Shown piece after piece: positions 23,686 through 32,745 of a DNA stretch of 64,000 nucleotides. The stretch spans positions 40,295 through 104,294 of the forward strand of contig CAMJQA010000003.1 in assembly GCA_946407895.1 (NCBI GenBank), given 5' to 3'. The notes under the pieces were generated by a model. It was not told where the DNA came from, made no database searches, and saw nothing but the letters and a program-made list of their open reading frames with translations. The first letter of the stretch is position 1. Every line of letters begins with the position of its first letter. A program made the translations under genes and the position numbers. The stretch comes from an uncultured Prevotellaceae bacterium (GTDB lineage Bacteria; Bacteroidota; Bacteroidia; Bacteroidales; Bacteroidaceae).

Positions 23686-24759
23686 ATGAATACTTTCGGA
23701 CACATATTCCGCCTGACCACCTTCGGCGAGAGTCACGGCCCGGCCATAGGCGGCGTCATTGACGGCATGCCCGCCGGCATAGAGGTCGATACGGCCTTCA
23801 TACAGGCGCAGCTGGACCGCAGGCGCCCCGGGCAGAGCAAGCTGACTACCGCCCGCCAGGAGGCCGACCAAGTGGAACTGCTCAGCGGCGTATTCGAAGG
23901 CCTGACAACGGGCTGCCCCATCGGTTTCCTGGTACGCAACACGAACCAGCACAGCCACGACTATGAAGAGATGCGCAATCTGTTCCGTCCCAGCCACGCC
24001 GACTACACCTACACGCAGAAGTACGGCATCCGCGACCATCGCGGAGGCGGGCGAAGCTCGGCCCGCGAGACTATAAGCCGCGTAGTGGGCGGCGCCTTGG
24101 CCATGCTGGCCCTGCGGCAGAAGGGCATCACCATTCAGGCCTTCACACAGCAGGTGGGACACATCTCGCTGCCCGGCACCTACCAGGACTACGACCTGAG
24201 CCAGACGGAGCAGAACCCTGTGCGATGCCCCGATGCGGCTATTGCCGAACAGATGGCACAGCTCATCACCGAGGTGAAGGCTGAGGGCGACACGATAGGC
24301 GGCGTCATCGCCTGCGTCATAAAAGGCTGTCCCGCCGGGCTGGGCGAACCTGTGTTCGGCAAGCTGCACGCAGCCCTGGGCAGCGCCATGCTCAGCATCA
24401 ATGCCGTGAAGGGCTTCGAGTATGGCGCAGGCTTTGCCGGTGTTGTCCAACGCGGTTCGGAGCAGAACGACGTCTTCGTTCCCGACGGACGGGGAGGCAT
24501 CACCACGCGAACGAACCGCAGCGGAGGCATACAGGGCGGCATCAGCAACGGACAGGACATCTACTTCCGCGTAGCCTTCAAGCCCGTAGCCACCCTGCTC
24601 CGACCGCAGGAGACGGTGGACAAGGACGGGCAGAGGGCCACCCTGACGGCCCGCGGACGACACGACCCCTGCGTACTGCCCAGGGCCGTGCCCGTAGTAG
24701 AGGCTATGGCAGCTATGACCATCCTGGACTTCCTGCTACGCCAGGCCTGCAACCGATGA
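23686..24759 (+). CDS. aroC: chorismate synthase
   Basis: A 357-residue FMN-dependent enzyme that makes chorismate from EPSP, the last common step to aromatic amino acids. Signatures are all present: [19 protein letters not shown] near the N-terminus, [20 protein letters not shown] and [12 protein letters not shown] in the middle, and [12 protein letters not shown] towards the C-terminus. It starts 39 bp after the FKBP gene and is followed after 13 bp by tcdA, so the three may share a transcript. Length is normal. Confidence 0.97.
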   Translation: MNTFGHIFRLTTFGESHGPAIGGVIDGMPAGIEVDTAFIQAQLDRRRPGQSKLTTARQEADQVELLSGVFEGLTTGCPIGFLVRNTNQHSHDYEEMRNLFRPSHADYTYTQKYGIRDHRGGGRSSARETISRVVGGALAMLALRQKGITIQAFTQQVGHISLPGTYQDYDLSQTEQNPVRCPDAAIAEQMAQLITEVKAEGDTIGGVIACVIKGCPAGLGEPVFGKLHAALGSAMLSINAVKGFEYGAGFAGVVQRGSEQNDVFVPDGRGGITTRTNRSGGIQGGISNGQDIYFRVAFKPVATLLRPQETVDKDGQRATLTARGRHDPCVLPRAVPVVEAMAAMTILDFLLRQACNR

Positions 24760-24772
24760 AAAACGCCACAGA

Positions 24773-25498
24773 ATGAACGACAGCATATTCCAGCGCGCCG
24801 AACTGCTGCTTGGGACGCAGATGATGGAGCGCATTGCCCGCCAGCGCGTCATCATCTTCGGCGTGGGCGGCGTAGGCTCCTGGTGCGCCGAGGGACTGGT
24901 GCGCTCGGGCATTAGGCAGCTCACCATCGTCGATAACGACTGCGTCTGCCTATCGAACGTAAACCGGCAGCTGATGGCTACGACCAAGACGGTGGGAAGG
25001 CCCAAGGTGGAGGCCCTGCGAGAGCATCTGCTGGAGATAAATCCCGAGGCGCAGATAACGCCCTTGCAGATGACTTACAGCGCCGACTCGGCGGCCGGGT
25101 TCCAGCTGGAGACCTACGACTACATCATCGATGCCATTGATTCGCTGGAGCACAAGTGCAACCTCATCCTGCACGCCACTTCGCTCGACGCCCGCTTCTT
25201 CTCGAGCATGGGCGCAGCGCTGAAGCTGAACCCCCTGTCGATACAGGTGGCCGAGTTCTGGAAGGTAAAGGGATGCCCGCTGGCCCGCGCCCTGCGCAAG
25301 CGCTTCAAGCGCATGCAGAAGTTTCCCCGGCGGAAGTTTCAATGCGTATTTAGTGAGGAACACCTGCAGAACCAGCAGCCCGACGAAGCCAACGGAACGG
25401 TTCTGCACGTTACGGGCACATTCGGCTTCGTCCTGTCGGGCCTTGTCATTCAGGATATTCTGCACAGAGCACAGCCTTCAGCGGCAGGTGGTCGCTGA
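24773..25498 (+). CDS. tcdA: tRNA threonylcarbamoyladenosine dehydratase (ThiF/E1-like)
   Basis: A 241-residue E1-like ATP-dependent enzyme that cyclises t6A37 of tRNA. The Rossmann loop is IFGVGGVGSWCAEGLVRSG, followed by IVDNDCVCLSNVNRQLMA with the conserved Asp, Asn and Arg. YIIDAIDSLEHK and SSMGAALKLNP also fit TcdA/YgdL. The C-terminus is somewhat shorter than in E. coli (268 residues). Its last 53 bases overlap the convergent EEP gene, so the two messages are complementary there. Confidence 0.9.
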   Translation: MNDSIFQRAELLLGTQMMERIARQRVIIFGVGGVGSWCAEGLVRSGIRQLTIVDNDCVCLSNVNRQLMATTKTVGRPKVEALREHLLEINPEAQITPLQMTYSADSAAGFQLETYDYIIDAIDSLEHKCNLILHATSLDARFFSSMGAALKLNPLSIQVAEFWKVKGCPLARALRKRFKRMQKFPRRKFQCVFSEEHLQNQQPDEANGTVLHVTGTFGFVLSGLVIQDILHRAQPSAAGGR

Positions 25499-26495
25499 AG
25501 CCTCCGGCATAGGACGGACCCCGGAAGGTGCGCCACGGACGGCCCTGTTCGTCGAGCAGGAAGGAGTACTTCAGCGGTCTTGCCCTGCCATCCCTGACAT
25601 TCCTGAATAACGTATCGCTTACCAGGATATGATCCAGGTAGCCCCATTGACCCTGGAAGAAATAGGTGCCCTGCGCCTTCCGCAATTCGCGTTTCTGCTG
25701 GGGCATCAGGCTCCTGAGGGGCGGACAGAGCTGGCGGAACAGAGGGTCGCGCGGCTCGGAATTGAAATCACCCATTACCAGAACAGGCTTCCCGGCCAGC
25801 GAGTCAACCGTATGGCGTAACGTCTGTACGGCCAGTTTGCGATGCCGGCCGCTGCCCTTGTGATAACCGGCCCGGCTGGGCAGGTGAACCACCACAACAT
25901 GTAGCGTATCGCCCGCGGGGAGCCGTCCGCTGACACAGAGAATGTCGCGCGTAGGATGGAAGCCGTGCTGAACGGAGGGGAAGCGCACGGAATGAAAGCC
26001 GAGCAGGCGGAAGCGTTCGGGCTGATAGAGGAGGGCAACGTCCACTCCCCGCTCGTCGCCGCTCTCCGTCATCACATACTCGTAACCCGCCCGGCGCAGG
26101 GTGCTGCGGCGGGTCAGGTCGTGCAGAACCGTGTCGTTCTCCACCTCGCAAAGGCCGACGATGCTTGGCCACTGGCCCTCCTCCTCGGCCACCGCGGCCA
26201 GAGTGCGCGAGACGTCGTCCAGCTTGTGCCAGTAGCGACGGCGCGTCCAGAGGTGCGAGCCCTCGGGCAGGAAGTCGTAGTCGTTCTTCAGCGTATCGTG
26301 CCGGCAGTCGAAGAGGTTCTCCACGTTCCAGAAGAGCACGACGTCCTTCCTCCCTTCCCCCTCGTTGTTTCTCCCCGGCGAATCCGGCCAGAACGCCTCC
26401 CCGGCCACGCTCCCCTGCCCCACCAGCAGGCAGGCCGCCAGAGCCGGGAGCCATCGCCGGCAGGCCATGACGACTATGATCCACCTGCTGGTCAT
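25446..26495 (-). CDS. exported endonuclease/exonuclease/phosphatase family protein
   Basis: Start taken at ATG 26495, which overlaps the stop of the upstream peptidase gene (ATGA) and gives 349 residues. A signal-type segment (ACRRWLPALAACLLVGQGSVAG) is followed by the EEP fold: LFWNVENLFDCRHD, IVGLCEVENDTVL, GVDVALLYQPERF, LVMGDFNSEPRD, LDHILVSD and GFSDHLPLKAVL. All metal and His ligands are present. It is a distant paralogue of the 19276-20403 product but lacks its C-terminal tail. Its 3' end overlaps tcdA by 53 bp. Confidence 0.85.
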   Translation of the reverse strand: MTSRWIIVVMACRRWLPALAACLLVGQGSVAGEAFWPDSPGRNNEGEGRKDVVLFWNVENLFDCRHDTLKNDYDFLPEGSHLWTRRRYWHKLDDVSRTLAAVAEEEGQWPSIVGLCEVENDTVLHDLTRRSTLRRAGYEYVMTESGDERGVDVALLYQPERFRLLGFHSVRFPSVQHGFHPTRDILCVSGRLPAGDTLHVVVVHLPSRAGYHKGSGRHRKLAVQTLRHTVDSLAGKPVLVMGDFNSEPRDPLFRQLCPPLRSLMPQQKRELRKAQGTYFFQGQWGYLDHILVSDTLFRNVRDGRARPLKYSFLLDEQGRPWRTFRGPSYAGGFSDHLPLKAVLCAEYPE

Positions 26496-27250
26496 CCCTC
26501 CACCCCCTCTCCGGCAACGCTTCTGAGCGAGAAGACGTCGGTATCGTAGCGTTTCAGTTCCCGCTCGCATTGCGTAGCTGTGCCGCGCAAGGCCTCATCC
26601 AGCAGGGCGTGGAAGCGCGGCCCGTGGTTCATCTCCACCAGGTGGGTCAGCTCGTGCTGCATCACATAGTCCTGCAGGTGGTGCGGCAAGAGCATCAGGT
26701 AGAGGCTCAGGTTGATGTTTCCCCGGCTGCTGCAGCTGCCCCAGCGCCCCTTCGTCTTGTGGATGCTGAGCGCCTTGTAGTCGAGTCCACGCGCCTGGGC
26801 CATAGCCCGCAGGCGGGGAGGGAACAATACGCGGGCGTGCTGGCGCAGGCTTTCCTCAATCATCCGCACCAGCCACTCCTGCACATACCCGGGCGAGAAG
26901 TCTTGCCCCGGCGGATAGTGGCAGACGAGCTGGCCGCGCCGCTGGCGCATCGTCAGGCGGCTGACGCGGCTCTCCTCCATACGGAACGTGAATGCCTCGG
27001 CCTCGATGCGGAAGCCTGGCTCTATCAGGCGGGTGGCGGTGCGCTCCTGGTCGCGGTTCAGCATACCGAGCAGGCGGGGGCGCAGTCCCTCTACGGCCTT
27101 CTGGGCATCGGAGCGGGAGAAGCGGGGCGGGCAGGAGCAGACGAGCTGCCCCTCCCGCACGCGGAAGGTGAATCGCGTGGCGCGTGCATTGGTCCGAAAG
27201 TGTATCGTACCCAGCTCGCGGTCTTGTATGATGAGTTCTGCCTGGGGCAT
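26492..27250 (-). CDS. YgjP/DUF45-type zinc metallopeptidase-like protein
   Basis: From ATG 27250, 252 residues (MPQAELIIQDRELG...). The family signature is clear: IHKTKGRWGSCSSRGNINLS, then YVMQHELTHLVEMNHGPRFH with the HExxH zinc site at residues 199-203 and a downstream His in NHGPRF. No signal peptide; probably cytoplasmic. E. coli YgjP-type proteins have been linked to peptidase-like or nucleotide-related activity, so the reaction stays open. A -7 box TATTTTTG lies 20 bp upstream (27270-27277). Confidence 0.87.
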   Translation of the reverse strand: MPQAELIIQDRELGTIHFRTNARATRFTFRVREGQLVCSCPPRFSRSDAQKAVEGLRPRLLGMLNRDQERTATRLIEPGFRIEAEAFTFRMEESRVSRLTMRQRRGQLVCHYPPGQDFSPGYVQEWLVRMIEESLRQHARVLFPPRLRAMAQARGLDYKALSIHKTKGRWGSCSSRGNINLSLYLMLLPHHLQDYVMQHELTHLVEMNHGPRFHALLDEALRGTATQCERELKRYDTDVFSLRSVAGEGVEG

Positions 27251-27269
27251 AATGAGCCGTTTCTGCCTG

Positions 27270-27277
27270 CAAAAATA
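27270..27277 (-). promoter_or_regulatory. -7 box TATTTTTG of the YgjP-like gene
   Basis: Matches TAnnTTTG on the minus strand; predicted leader about 15 nt. Confidence 0.65.
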
Positions 27278-27376
27278 CACATATTTTCCGAGACGGAGGG
27301 CCAAAGGCAAGGAAAAAAAACATAAACACCACCTTGATTATTATCGCCTACGGGCTGAAAAAGTTTCCGACCCCCT

Positions 27377-27475
27377 GGGAAAAATTTTTCCCGCCCGGGA
27401 TATATTTTCCGTTCAAAGACCTGAAACATACGTTCAAGGACCTGAAACATACGTTCAAAGACTTTGAACGGAAAA
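27377..27475. repeat. palindrome plus 21-bp tandem repeats inside an inverted repeat
   Basis: In the 420-bp gap between the YgjP-like gene and the next minus-strand gene lie a perfect 16-bp palindrome GGGAAAAATTTTTCCC (27377-27392) and two and a half copies of a 21-bp unit (CGTTCAAAGACCTGAAACATA) from 27410. The repeats are bracketed by TTTTCCGTTCAAAG and its reverse complement (about 27405-27418 and 27462-27475). No gene is visible in the gap. Confidence 0.75.
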
Positions 27476-27590
27476 TTCTACCGGGGATAGGGAAAATCTG
27501 GAGCCGGAGAAAGGCAAAATCTGATTGCCAGGCAAGGGAAACCTGATGCCGGAGGAAGGCTTTTACGCAAGGCGGGAGCAGAAAAAGAAA

Positions 27591-27620
27591 CTCCCGCAGC
27601 GCTTCGCAGCGTAGCGGGAG
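27591..27620 (-). terminator. terminator after the sigma-factor operon
   Basis: On the minus strand a hairpin CTCCCGC...GCGGGAG with further inner pairing is followed by TTTCTTTTTC, 50 bp after the stop of the 309-residue gene. Confidence 0.75.
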
Positions 27621-27670
27621 GGCGGAATTCCAATTATGCTTAAAAACTTTTGTTTCCCACTCCGGAGCGC

Positions 27671-28600
27671 CTACTTCTTCTTGTCCAACACTTTGTGTCC
27701 CAGCTTGCTGGCGGCTTCCAGATAAATTATACCCGACATCTTCTCGCCCTTGTTTTTGTTCTGGTAGTTCTTTATGGTAGCGTCGATGTCTTCCAGAATG
27801 GCATGCAGTACTATGGGATCCTCCGTATCGGATTCCAGGGTTTCCTGCCACTTCTCGAGGAAGAGGATGGCATAGGAGGGGTTGGGCTTGTCGATGCCTA
27901 TTTGGTGCAGCATCGTCACCAACGTGCTGGGGCGTGACGGCGCAGTGGTCTTCTCAGTCTTCGTAGCCTTCGTAGCCTTCGTGACCTTCGTGTCTATCGA
28001 GGAAAAAGCCTTCGAAATAGCTTTGCCTGCTTCCGATTCATCCACAAACTCTACCTCGTCGTTAGGGCCTTCCACCACGATGATGCTGCCTATGTAGGCG
28101 TACTTCTCGTCCCCACTCAGCTCCCAGTATTTCAGGCCCAGGAATTCGTCCTTCCCAATCTTCCTGCCCACCGACTTGGAACTGGACGAAAGGATTGTGG
28201 GGCCTTCCTTCCACCCAGGGCCATAATATATCGGCGTGGCCGCTGTTGCAAGCTTGAAAAGGCGCAACTTGCTCAGGCTTAGGTCCTCACTCCTTTGTGA
28301 ATCACTTTTGGCAGATGTCGAAACCGTAACCGTCTGCCCGAGAACTTTTTCCCCGAAATCCTCTACCAACCGGTCCAGGAGCGGTTTTTGCTTCCGGGTA
28401 AGCAGGAAGGAGTAGATATGGAGCGTCCAATATTTTTTTTCTTGTTGGGTTTGGCAGGAAAAGTAACGATCCCTTGGCTGAACGGCGATTTCCTTGTTCG
28501 TACGGAAAGCGTCAATAGCCTTTCTCAAATCATTCTGTGCTGCCACGCCTGCGGCAAAGGTGCACAGCATTGCCATTGCGATAAAAAATTTTCTTGCCAT
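27671..28600 (-). CDS. exported protein of unknown function, third gene of the ECF operon
   Basis: A 309-residue protein with a signal peptide (MARKFFIAMAMLCTFAAGVAAQ). I do not recognise the fold. It begins NDLRKAIDAFRTNKEIAV and has a short low-complexity TKVTKATKATKTEK segment at about residue 205, encoded by imperfect 9-bp repeats. The C-terminal part (YAILFLEKWQETLESD... and NYQNKNKGEKMSGIIYLEAAS) is polar and probably helical. Position downstream of an ECF sigma gene and a putative anti-sigma gene suggests a periplasmic product under that sigma factor's control. Confidence 0.6.
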   Translation of the reverse strand: MARKFFIAMAMLCTFAAGVAAQNDLRKAIDAFRTNKEIAVQPRDRYFSCQTQQEKKYWTLHIYSFLLTRKQKPLLDRLVEDFGEKVLGQTVTVSTSAKSDSQRSEDLSLSKLRLFKLATAATPIYYGPGWKEGPTILSSSSKSVGRKIGKDEFLGLKYWELSGDEKYAYIGSIIVVEGPNDEVEFVDESEAGKAISKAFSSIDTKVTKATKATKTEKTTAPSRPSTLVTMLHQIGIDKPNPSYAILFLEKWQETLESDTEDPIVLHAILEDIDATIKNYQNKNKGEKMSGIIYLEAASKLGHKVLDKKK

Positions 28601-28624
28601 ATCTCTGTGTTTTTTTTGTTTAAC

Positions 28625-29029
28625 TTAATCAATTGCTGTATAAATTCTGGCTTCGGCTTCTGACTGGGCCTCCATGACGCTTTGCATCACATGCTCGTGC
28701 TCCAGCCGGACGCGCTCCATCAGTATTTGCTCGTTCAGCAAGGCTTGCTGTTCTGCCTGCCTGTAGAACTGCTCCATCCGCTGCCGTTCCGGCGAGATGT
28801 GGGCTGTGGGGTGAGCCTCTCCCCAGCCCACTATCCATATAGTTCCTATGAACAGCGAGGCGGCTATGCCTCCAACCGTGGCCCATCGGACAATCGACGT
28901 CCGCCTCCTGCGGCTGTCCATCCGGGCCTTCACCCGCCGGGCGAAGTCCTGGGGAAGGTCAGGCGACTGCTCGTTGCGCCTAAGTATGGCCTGGCGCAGG
29001 GTCTGTTCGAATGCTTCTTCCTTCTTCAT
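28625..29029 (-). CDS. single-pass membrane protein, putative anti-sigma factor
   Basis: A 134-residue protein with one transmembrane segment (about residues 46-68, IVRWATVGGIAASLFIGTIW). The cytoplasmic N-terminal 45 residues are charged and helical (FEQTLRQAILRRNEQSPDLP and DFARRVKARMDSRRRR); the outside part is a Gln/Glu-rich coiled coil. Its ATG overlaps the stop of the ECF sigma gene, the standard arrangement for an anti-sigma. No zinc-binding HxxxCxxC motif is present, so the anti-sigma role is by position only. Confidence 0.6.
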   Translation of the reverse strand: MKKEEAFEQTLRQAILRRNEQSPDLPQDFARRVKARMDSRRRRTSIVRWATVGGIAASLFIGTIWIVGWGEAHPTAHISPERQRMEQFYRQAEQQALLNEQILMERVRLEHEHVMQSVMEAQSEAEARIYTAID

Positions 29030-29559
29030 TTTCTTTCCTCCTTAATCAAATTATAGAGTTTCTTCCTGATGCGCTTCAGCCGGTTAGCCAGCGCCAGGGG
29101 GTTAGAGTCCATGATGTAGGCAATATCCTTCAGGGGCAGCTCATCGTAGTAGTAGAGCTGTATGAGCGAGCGCTCCAGCGGGCGGAGCCGTTCCAGGGCC
29201 CTGTCCAGCTGCTCCAGTTCAACCCGCTCGGGTTCCGCCTCGTCCGCCTTGTGCAGGAAGGCGTCGTCGTCGAGCGATACCGTAGGCAGACGCTTGCGCT
29301 TGAGGTGGTTGACGGCTGTATTCCAGGCGATGCGCCGCAACCAGGTGGAGAACGAGGCCTGCCCAGGGTCGTAGGAGCCGATGTGGCCGAAAGCCTTTAC
29401 GAAGGTGTCCTGCGCCAGTTCCTCGGCATCAAGCTCATTGCCGACGGTTTGGAGGAGGAAGCGCAACACTTCCTGGGCATATCGGCCGAGGAAGTAGTCG
29501 TAAGCCTTCTCCTTGCCGTGCCTGACGGCTTGCAACATCTCATTCTCCAGGTCGGTCAT
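29026..29559 (-). CDS. ECF-type RNA polymerase sigma factor
   Basis: A 177-residue sigma-70 family protein with only regions 2 and 4. Region 2: YDYFLGRYAQEVLRFLLQTV, then DAEELAQDTFVKAFGHIGSY and FSTWLRRIAWNTAVNHLKR. Region 4: ERLRPLERSLIQLYYYDELP and LANRLKRIRKKLYNLI, with the helix-turn-helix. It is first in an operon with a putative anti-sigma and an exported protein. The promoter has TATATTTG at 29598-29605. No neighbouring SusC-like receptor exists, so it probably answers an envelope signal and not a TonB-dependent uptake system. Confidence 0.93.
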   Translation of the reverse strand: MTDLENEMLQAVRHGKEKAYDYFLGRYAQEVLRFLLQTVGNELDAEELAQDTFVKAFGHIGSYDPGQASFSTWLRRIAWNTAVNHLKRKRLPTVSLDDDAFLHKADEAEPERVELEQLDRALERLRPLERSLIQLYYYDELPLKDIAYIMDSNPLALANRLKRIRKKLYNLIKEERK

Positions 29560-29597
29560 ATTTGCTCTTGCGGGCTCCTTTTTTATCTTTTCCTATT

Positions 29598-29605
29598 CAA
29601 ATATA
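29598..29605 (-). promoter_or_regulatory. -7 box TATATTTG of the sigma operon
   Basis: TAnnTTTG on the minus strand, 38 bp before the sigma start codon. Confidence 0.65.
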
Positions 29606-29695
29606 CAACTCTTTCGGGAAATTATATCGCTCCGGGGCAACTTTTTTTCGTTGCCGGCCCCTATTTCATTTATTTATTCGTACCTCGGAGAGCAC

Positions 29696-29869
29696 CGCTC
29701 GAAGGCTGTTTCGCTCGGATAAGCAAAAATAAAACTGCTTTTATTTTGTTTATCCCTCGCTTAATCGTACCTTTGAGACTGTCGCTCGAAGGTACTTTCG
29801 CTCGGATAAGCAAAAATAAAATTGCTTTTATTTTGTTTATCCCTCGCTTAATCGTACCTTTGCGGCCGA
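29696..29869 (+). repeat. 87-bp hairpin-plus-promoter element in tandem before lysS
   Basis: Two near-identical 87-bp copies (29696-29782 and 29783-29869). Each has CGCTCGAAGG, then a long AT-rich near-palindrome (GGATAAGCAAAAATAAAA... with ...TTTTATTTTGTTTATCC), whose right arm supplies TTTTG as -33 box, followed after 19 bp by TACCTTTG (29768-29775 and 29855-29862). A third degenerate TACCTCGG lies at about 29680. A diverged relative precedes the DUF4230 gene (about 41250-41302). Confidence 0.88.
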
Positions 29870-29890
29870 TTTATACATTATATATATAAT

Positions 29891-31687
29891 ATGGCAAACA
29901 GCAATCTGAATATTCTGGAGCTGAGCGAACAGGAAATAGTTCGCCGCAACAACCTGCAGCAGCTGCGCGAGCTGGGCATCAACCCCTACCCTGCTGCCGA
30001 ATACCCCACCGACGCATTCTCGACCGAGATAAGGGACAGTTTCGTGGACCTGCCCACTATGAAGAACGAGCAGGGCGAGGAAGTACCCACCCCCGCCACG
30101 CCGGAGAACAGCCGCATGGTATGCATAGCCGGCCGCATCATGAGCAAGCGCATCATGGGCAAGGCATCGTTTGCAGAACTGCTTGACTCGCGCGGCCGCA
30201 TTCAGGTGTACCTGACGCGCGACGACCTCTCCACGGGCGAGGACACCACCCTGTACAATGTGGTATGGAAGAAGCTGCTCGACCTGGGCGACTTCATCGG
30301 CGTGAAGGGCTTCGTGTTCCGCACGCAGACGGGCGAGATCAGCGTCCACGCCCTGGAGCTGACGGTGCTCTCGAAGAGCCTGCGCCCCCTGCCCGTGGTG
30401 AAGACGGATGCCGACGGCAAAGTGTATGATGCCTTTGACGACCCCGAGCTGCGCTACCGCCAGCGGTACGTTGACCTCATCGTGAATGCTGGCGTGAAGG
30501 AGACTTTCCTGAAGCGCGCCACCATCATACGCACCATGCGCCGCATTCTGGACGAGGCCGGATATACCGAGGTGGACACGCCCATCCTGCAGAACATAGC
30601 AGGCGGTGCCAGCGCGCGCCCATTCATTACACACTTCAACGCCCTGAACCAGGACATGTATATGCGCATAGCCACGGAGCTCTACCTGAAGCGCCTCATC
30701 GTGGGCGGCTTCGAGGGCGTATATGAGATGGGCAAGAACTTCCGCAACGAGGGCATGGACAAGACGCACAACCCCGAGTTCACCTGCATGGAGCTGTACG
30801 TTAGCTATAAAGACCTGCTGTGGGGAATGACGTTCACGGAGAAGATGCTGGAGCAAATATGCACCGCCGTGAACGGCAAGCCCGAGGTGGAGATAGACGG
30901 ACAGACGATATCCTTCCGCGCCCCCTTCCGTCGGCTGCCAATACTGGATGCCATCAGGGAGAAGACGGGCTTCGACTGCACGGGCCGGAGCGAGGAGGAG
31001 ATACGCGCCTTCTGCCGCGAGAAGGGCATGGAGGTGGACGAGACGATGGGCAAGGGCAAGCTCATAGACGAGCTCTTCGGCGAGTTCTGCGAGGGCAGTT
31101 TCATACAGCCCACCTTCATCACCGACTATCCCGTGGAGATGTCGCCCCTGACGAAGATGCACCGCTCGAAGCCCGGCCTGACCGAGCGCTTCGAGCTGAT
31201 GGTGAACGGCAAGGAGCTGGCCAACGCCTACTCGGAGCTGAACGACCCCATCGACCAGGAGGAACGCTTCAAGGAGCAGATGCGGCTGGCGCAGAAGGGC
31301 GACGACGAGGCCATGATCATCGACCACGACTTCCTGCGCGCCCTGCAGTACGGCATGCCGCCCACCTTCGGCATAGGCATAGGCATAGACCGCCTGGTGA
31401 TGCTGCTGACGGGCAAGTTCGCCATCGGCGAGGTCATGCTCTTCCCGCAGATGAAGCCCGAGGTGAAGGCGCCGCGCGACAAGGACGAGGCCTTCCAGGC
31501 CCTGGGCATAGCCGAGGACTTCATACCCATACTGCGCAAGGCCGGCTACAACCTGGTGAGCACCCTGCAGGGCGTGGCACCCGCCAAGCTGCAGCAGCAA
31601 ATCATTGAGATTGTGAAGAAATACAAGCTGGACATCGAGAAGCCCAGCCAGGAGACAATAGCCGAATGGGTGAAGCAGAAGGCATAG
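29891..31687 (+). CDS. lysS: lysyl-tRNA synthetase, class II
   Basis: A 598-residue enzyme charging tRNA-Lys. The OB-fold anticodon domain occupies about residues 60-190 (VCIAGRIMSKRIMGKASFAE). Class II motif 2 is FRNEGMDKTHNPEFTCMELY and motif 3 is GIGIGIDRLVMLLTGK. Compared with the ~500-residue E. coli enzyme it has a C-terminal extension of about 80 residues (from KDEAFQALGIAED), helical and resembling a helix-hairpin-helix, as in other Bacteroidetes. The ATG is preceded by TATATATAAT. The duplicated promoter element lies directly upstream; the stop overlaps gpsA by 22 bp. Confidence 0.96.
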   Translation: MANSNLNILELSEQEIVRRNNLQQLRELGINPYPAAEYPTDAFSTEIRDSFVDLPTMKNEQGEEVPTPATPENSRMVCIAGRIMSKRIMGKASFAELLDSRGRIQVYLTRDDLSTGEDTTLYNVVWKKLLDLGDFIGVKGFVFRTQTGEISVHALELTVLSKSLRPLPVVKTDADGKVYDAFDDPELRYRQRYVDLIVNAGVKETFLKRATIIRTMRRILDEAGYTEVDTPILQNIAGGASARPFITHFNALNQDMYMRIATELYLKRLIVGGFEGVYEMGKNFRNEGMDKTHNPEFTCMELYVSYKDLLWGMTFTEKMLEQICTAVNGKPEVEIDGQTISFRAPFRRLPILDAIREKTGFDCTGRSEEEIRAFCREKGMEVDETMGKGKLIDELFGEFCEGSFIQPTFITDYPVEMSPLTKMHRSKPGLTERFELMVNGKELANAYSELNDPIDQEERFKEQMRLAQKGDDEAMIIDHDFLRALQYGMPPTFGIGIGIDRLVMLLTGKFAIGEVMLFPQMKPEVKAPRDKDEAFQALGIAEDFIPILRKAGYNLVSTLQGVAPAKLQQQIIEIVKKYKLDIEKPSQETIAEWVKQKA

Positions 31688-32670
31688 GACGCATAGCCAT
31701 ACTGGGCGGAGGCAGCTGGGCCACGGCTATTGCCAAGATGGTGCTGGAGCATACCCAGGAGATATGGTGGTACCTGAGGCGCGAAGACCGCATCGAGGAC
31801 TTCCGCCGCCTGGGGCATAACCCTGCCTACCTGACCAGCGTGCACTTCGACGTCGGCCGCATCCACTTCTGCAGCGACATAAACGAGGCGGTGGAGGCCT
31901 GTCAGACGCTCATCTTCGTCACGCCCTCGCCCTACCTGAAGGGGCACCTCAGGAAGCTGAAGGTGCGCCTGCGCGACAAGTTCCTGCTTACCGCCATCAA
32001 GGGCATTGTGCCCGACGAGAACATGATATGCAGCGAATACTTCCACCAGTTCTACAACGTGCCCGAGGAGAACCTGGCCGTGCTGGGCGGGCCCAGCCAT
32101 GCCGAGGAGGTGGCCCTGGGCCGGCTGACGTACCTGACCGTGGGCTGCGTGGAGGAGGAGAAGGCCGCCGGCCTGGCCCGCTTCTTTGCCAGCGACTACG
32201 TGAAGACGAAGACGAGCCGCGACGTGATAGGCATCGAGTACGCCAGCGTGCTGAAGAACGTGTATGCCATAGCCGCCGGCATCTGCCACGGGCTGAAGTA
32301 CGGCGACAACTTCCAGGCCGTGCTCATCAGCAACGCCATTCAGGAGATGGACCGCTTCCTGAGGACCGTACACCCCCTGGAGCGCAGCATCATCGACTCG
32401 GTATATACCGGCGACCTGCTGGTGACGGGCTACTCCAACTTCAGCCGCAACCGCGTGTTCGGCACGATGATAGGCAACGGCTATAGCGTGAAGAGCGCCC
32501 AGCTGGAGATGGAGATGATTGCCGAGGGATACTTCGGCACCAAGTGCATGAAGGACATCAACAAGCACCTGCACGTGAACATGCCCATCCTGGACGCCGT
32601 CTATAACATCCTGTACGAGCGCATCTCGCCCACCATAGAGATCAAGCTGCTGAGCGAGGCCTTCAGGTAA
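31666..32670 (+). CDS. gpsA: glycerol-3-phosphate dehydrogenase [NAD(P)+]
   Basis: A 334-residue enzyme that reduces dihydroxyacetone phosphate for phospholipid synthesis. The nucleotide-binding motif IAILGGGSWATAIAKMV, the LIFVTPSPYL segment, TAIKGIVPDE, the catalytic-lysine region YASVLKNVYAIAAGI and a SRNRVFGTMIGNG stretch are all in place. Its ATG lies inside the last codons of lysS, implying translational coupling. Confidence 0.95.
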   Translation: MGEAEGIGRIAILGGGSWATAIAKMVLEHTQEIWWYLRREDRIEDFRRLGHNPAYLTSVHFDVGRIHFCSDINEAVEACQTLIFVTPSPYLKGHLRKLKVRLRDKFLLTAIKGIVPDENMICSEYFHQFYNVPEENLAVLGGPSHAEEVALGRLTYLTVGCVEEEKAAGLARFFASDYVKTKTSRDVIGIEYASVLKNVYAIAAGICHGLKYGDNFQAVLISNAIQEMDRFLRTVHPLERSIIDSVYTGDLLVTGYSNFSRNRVFGTMIGNGYSVKSAQLEMEMIAEGYFGTKCMKDINKHLHVNMPILDAVYNILYERISPTIEIKLLSEAFR

Positions 32671-32745
32671 CCGGGGCGAGAAGGAGGGGCGAACCCACAG
32701 AGAAAGAACAGATAAACCGAATAATCAGAATAACAGACAGAAACA

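Noticed and set aside
23050-24663. Minus-strand 537-aa ORF
   Set aside because: Antisense to the clearly identified FKBP and aroC genes; composition typical of a GC-rich shadow frame.
29837-31600. Minus-strand 587-aa ORF
   Set aside because: Antisense of lysS; Leu/Ala/His-rich shadow translation.
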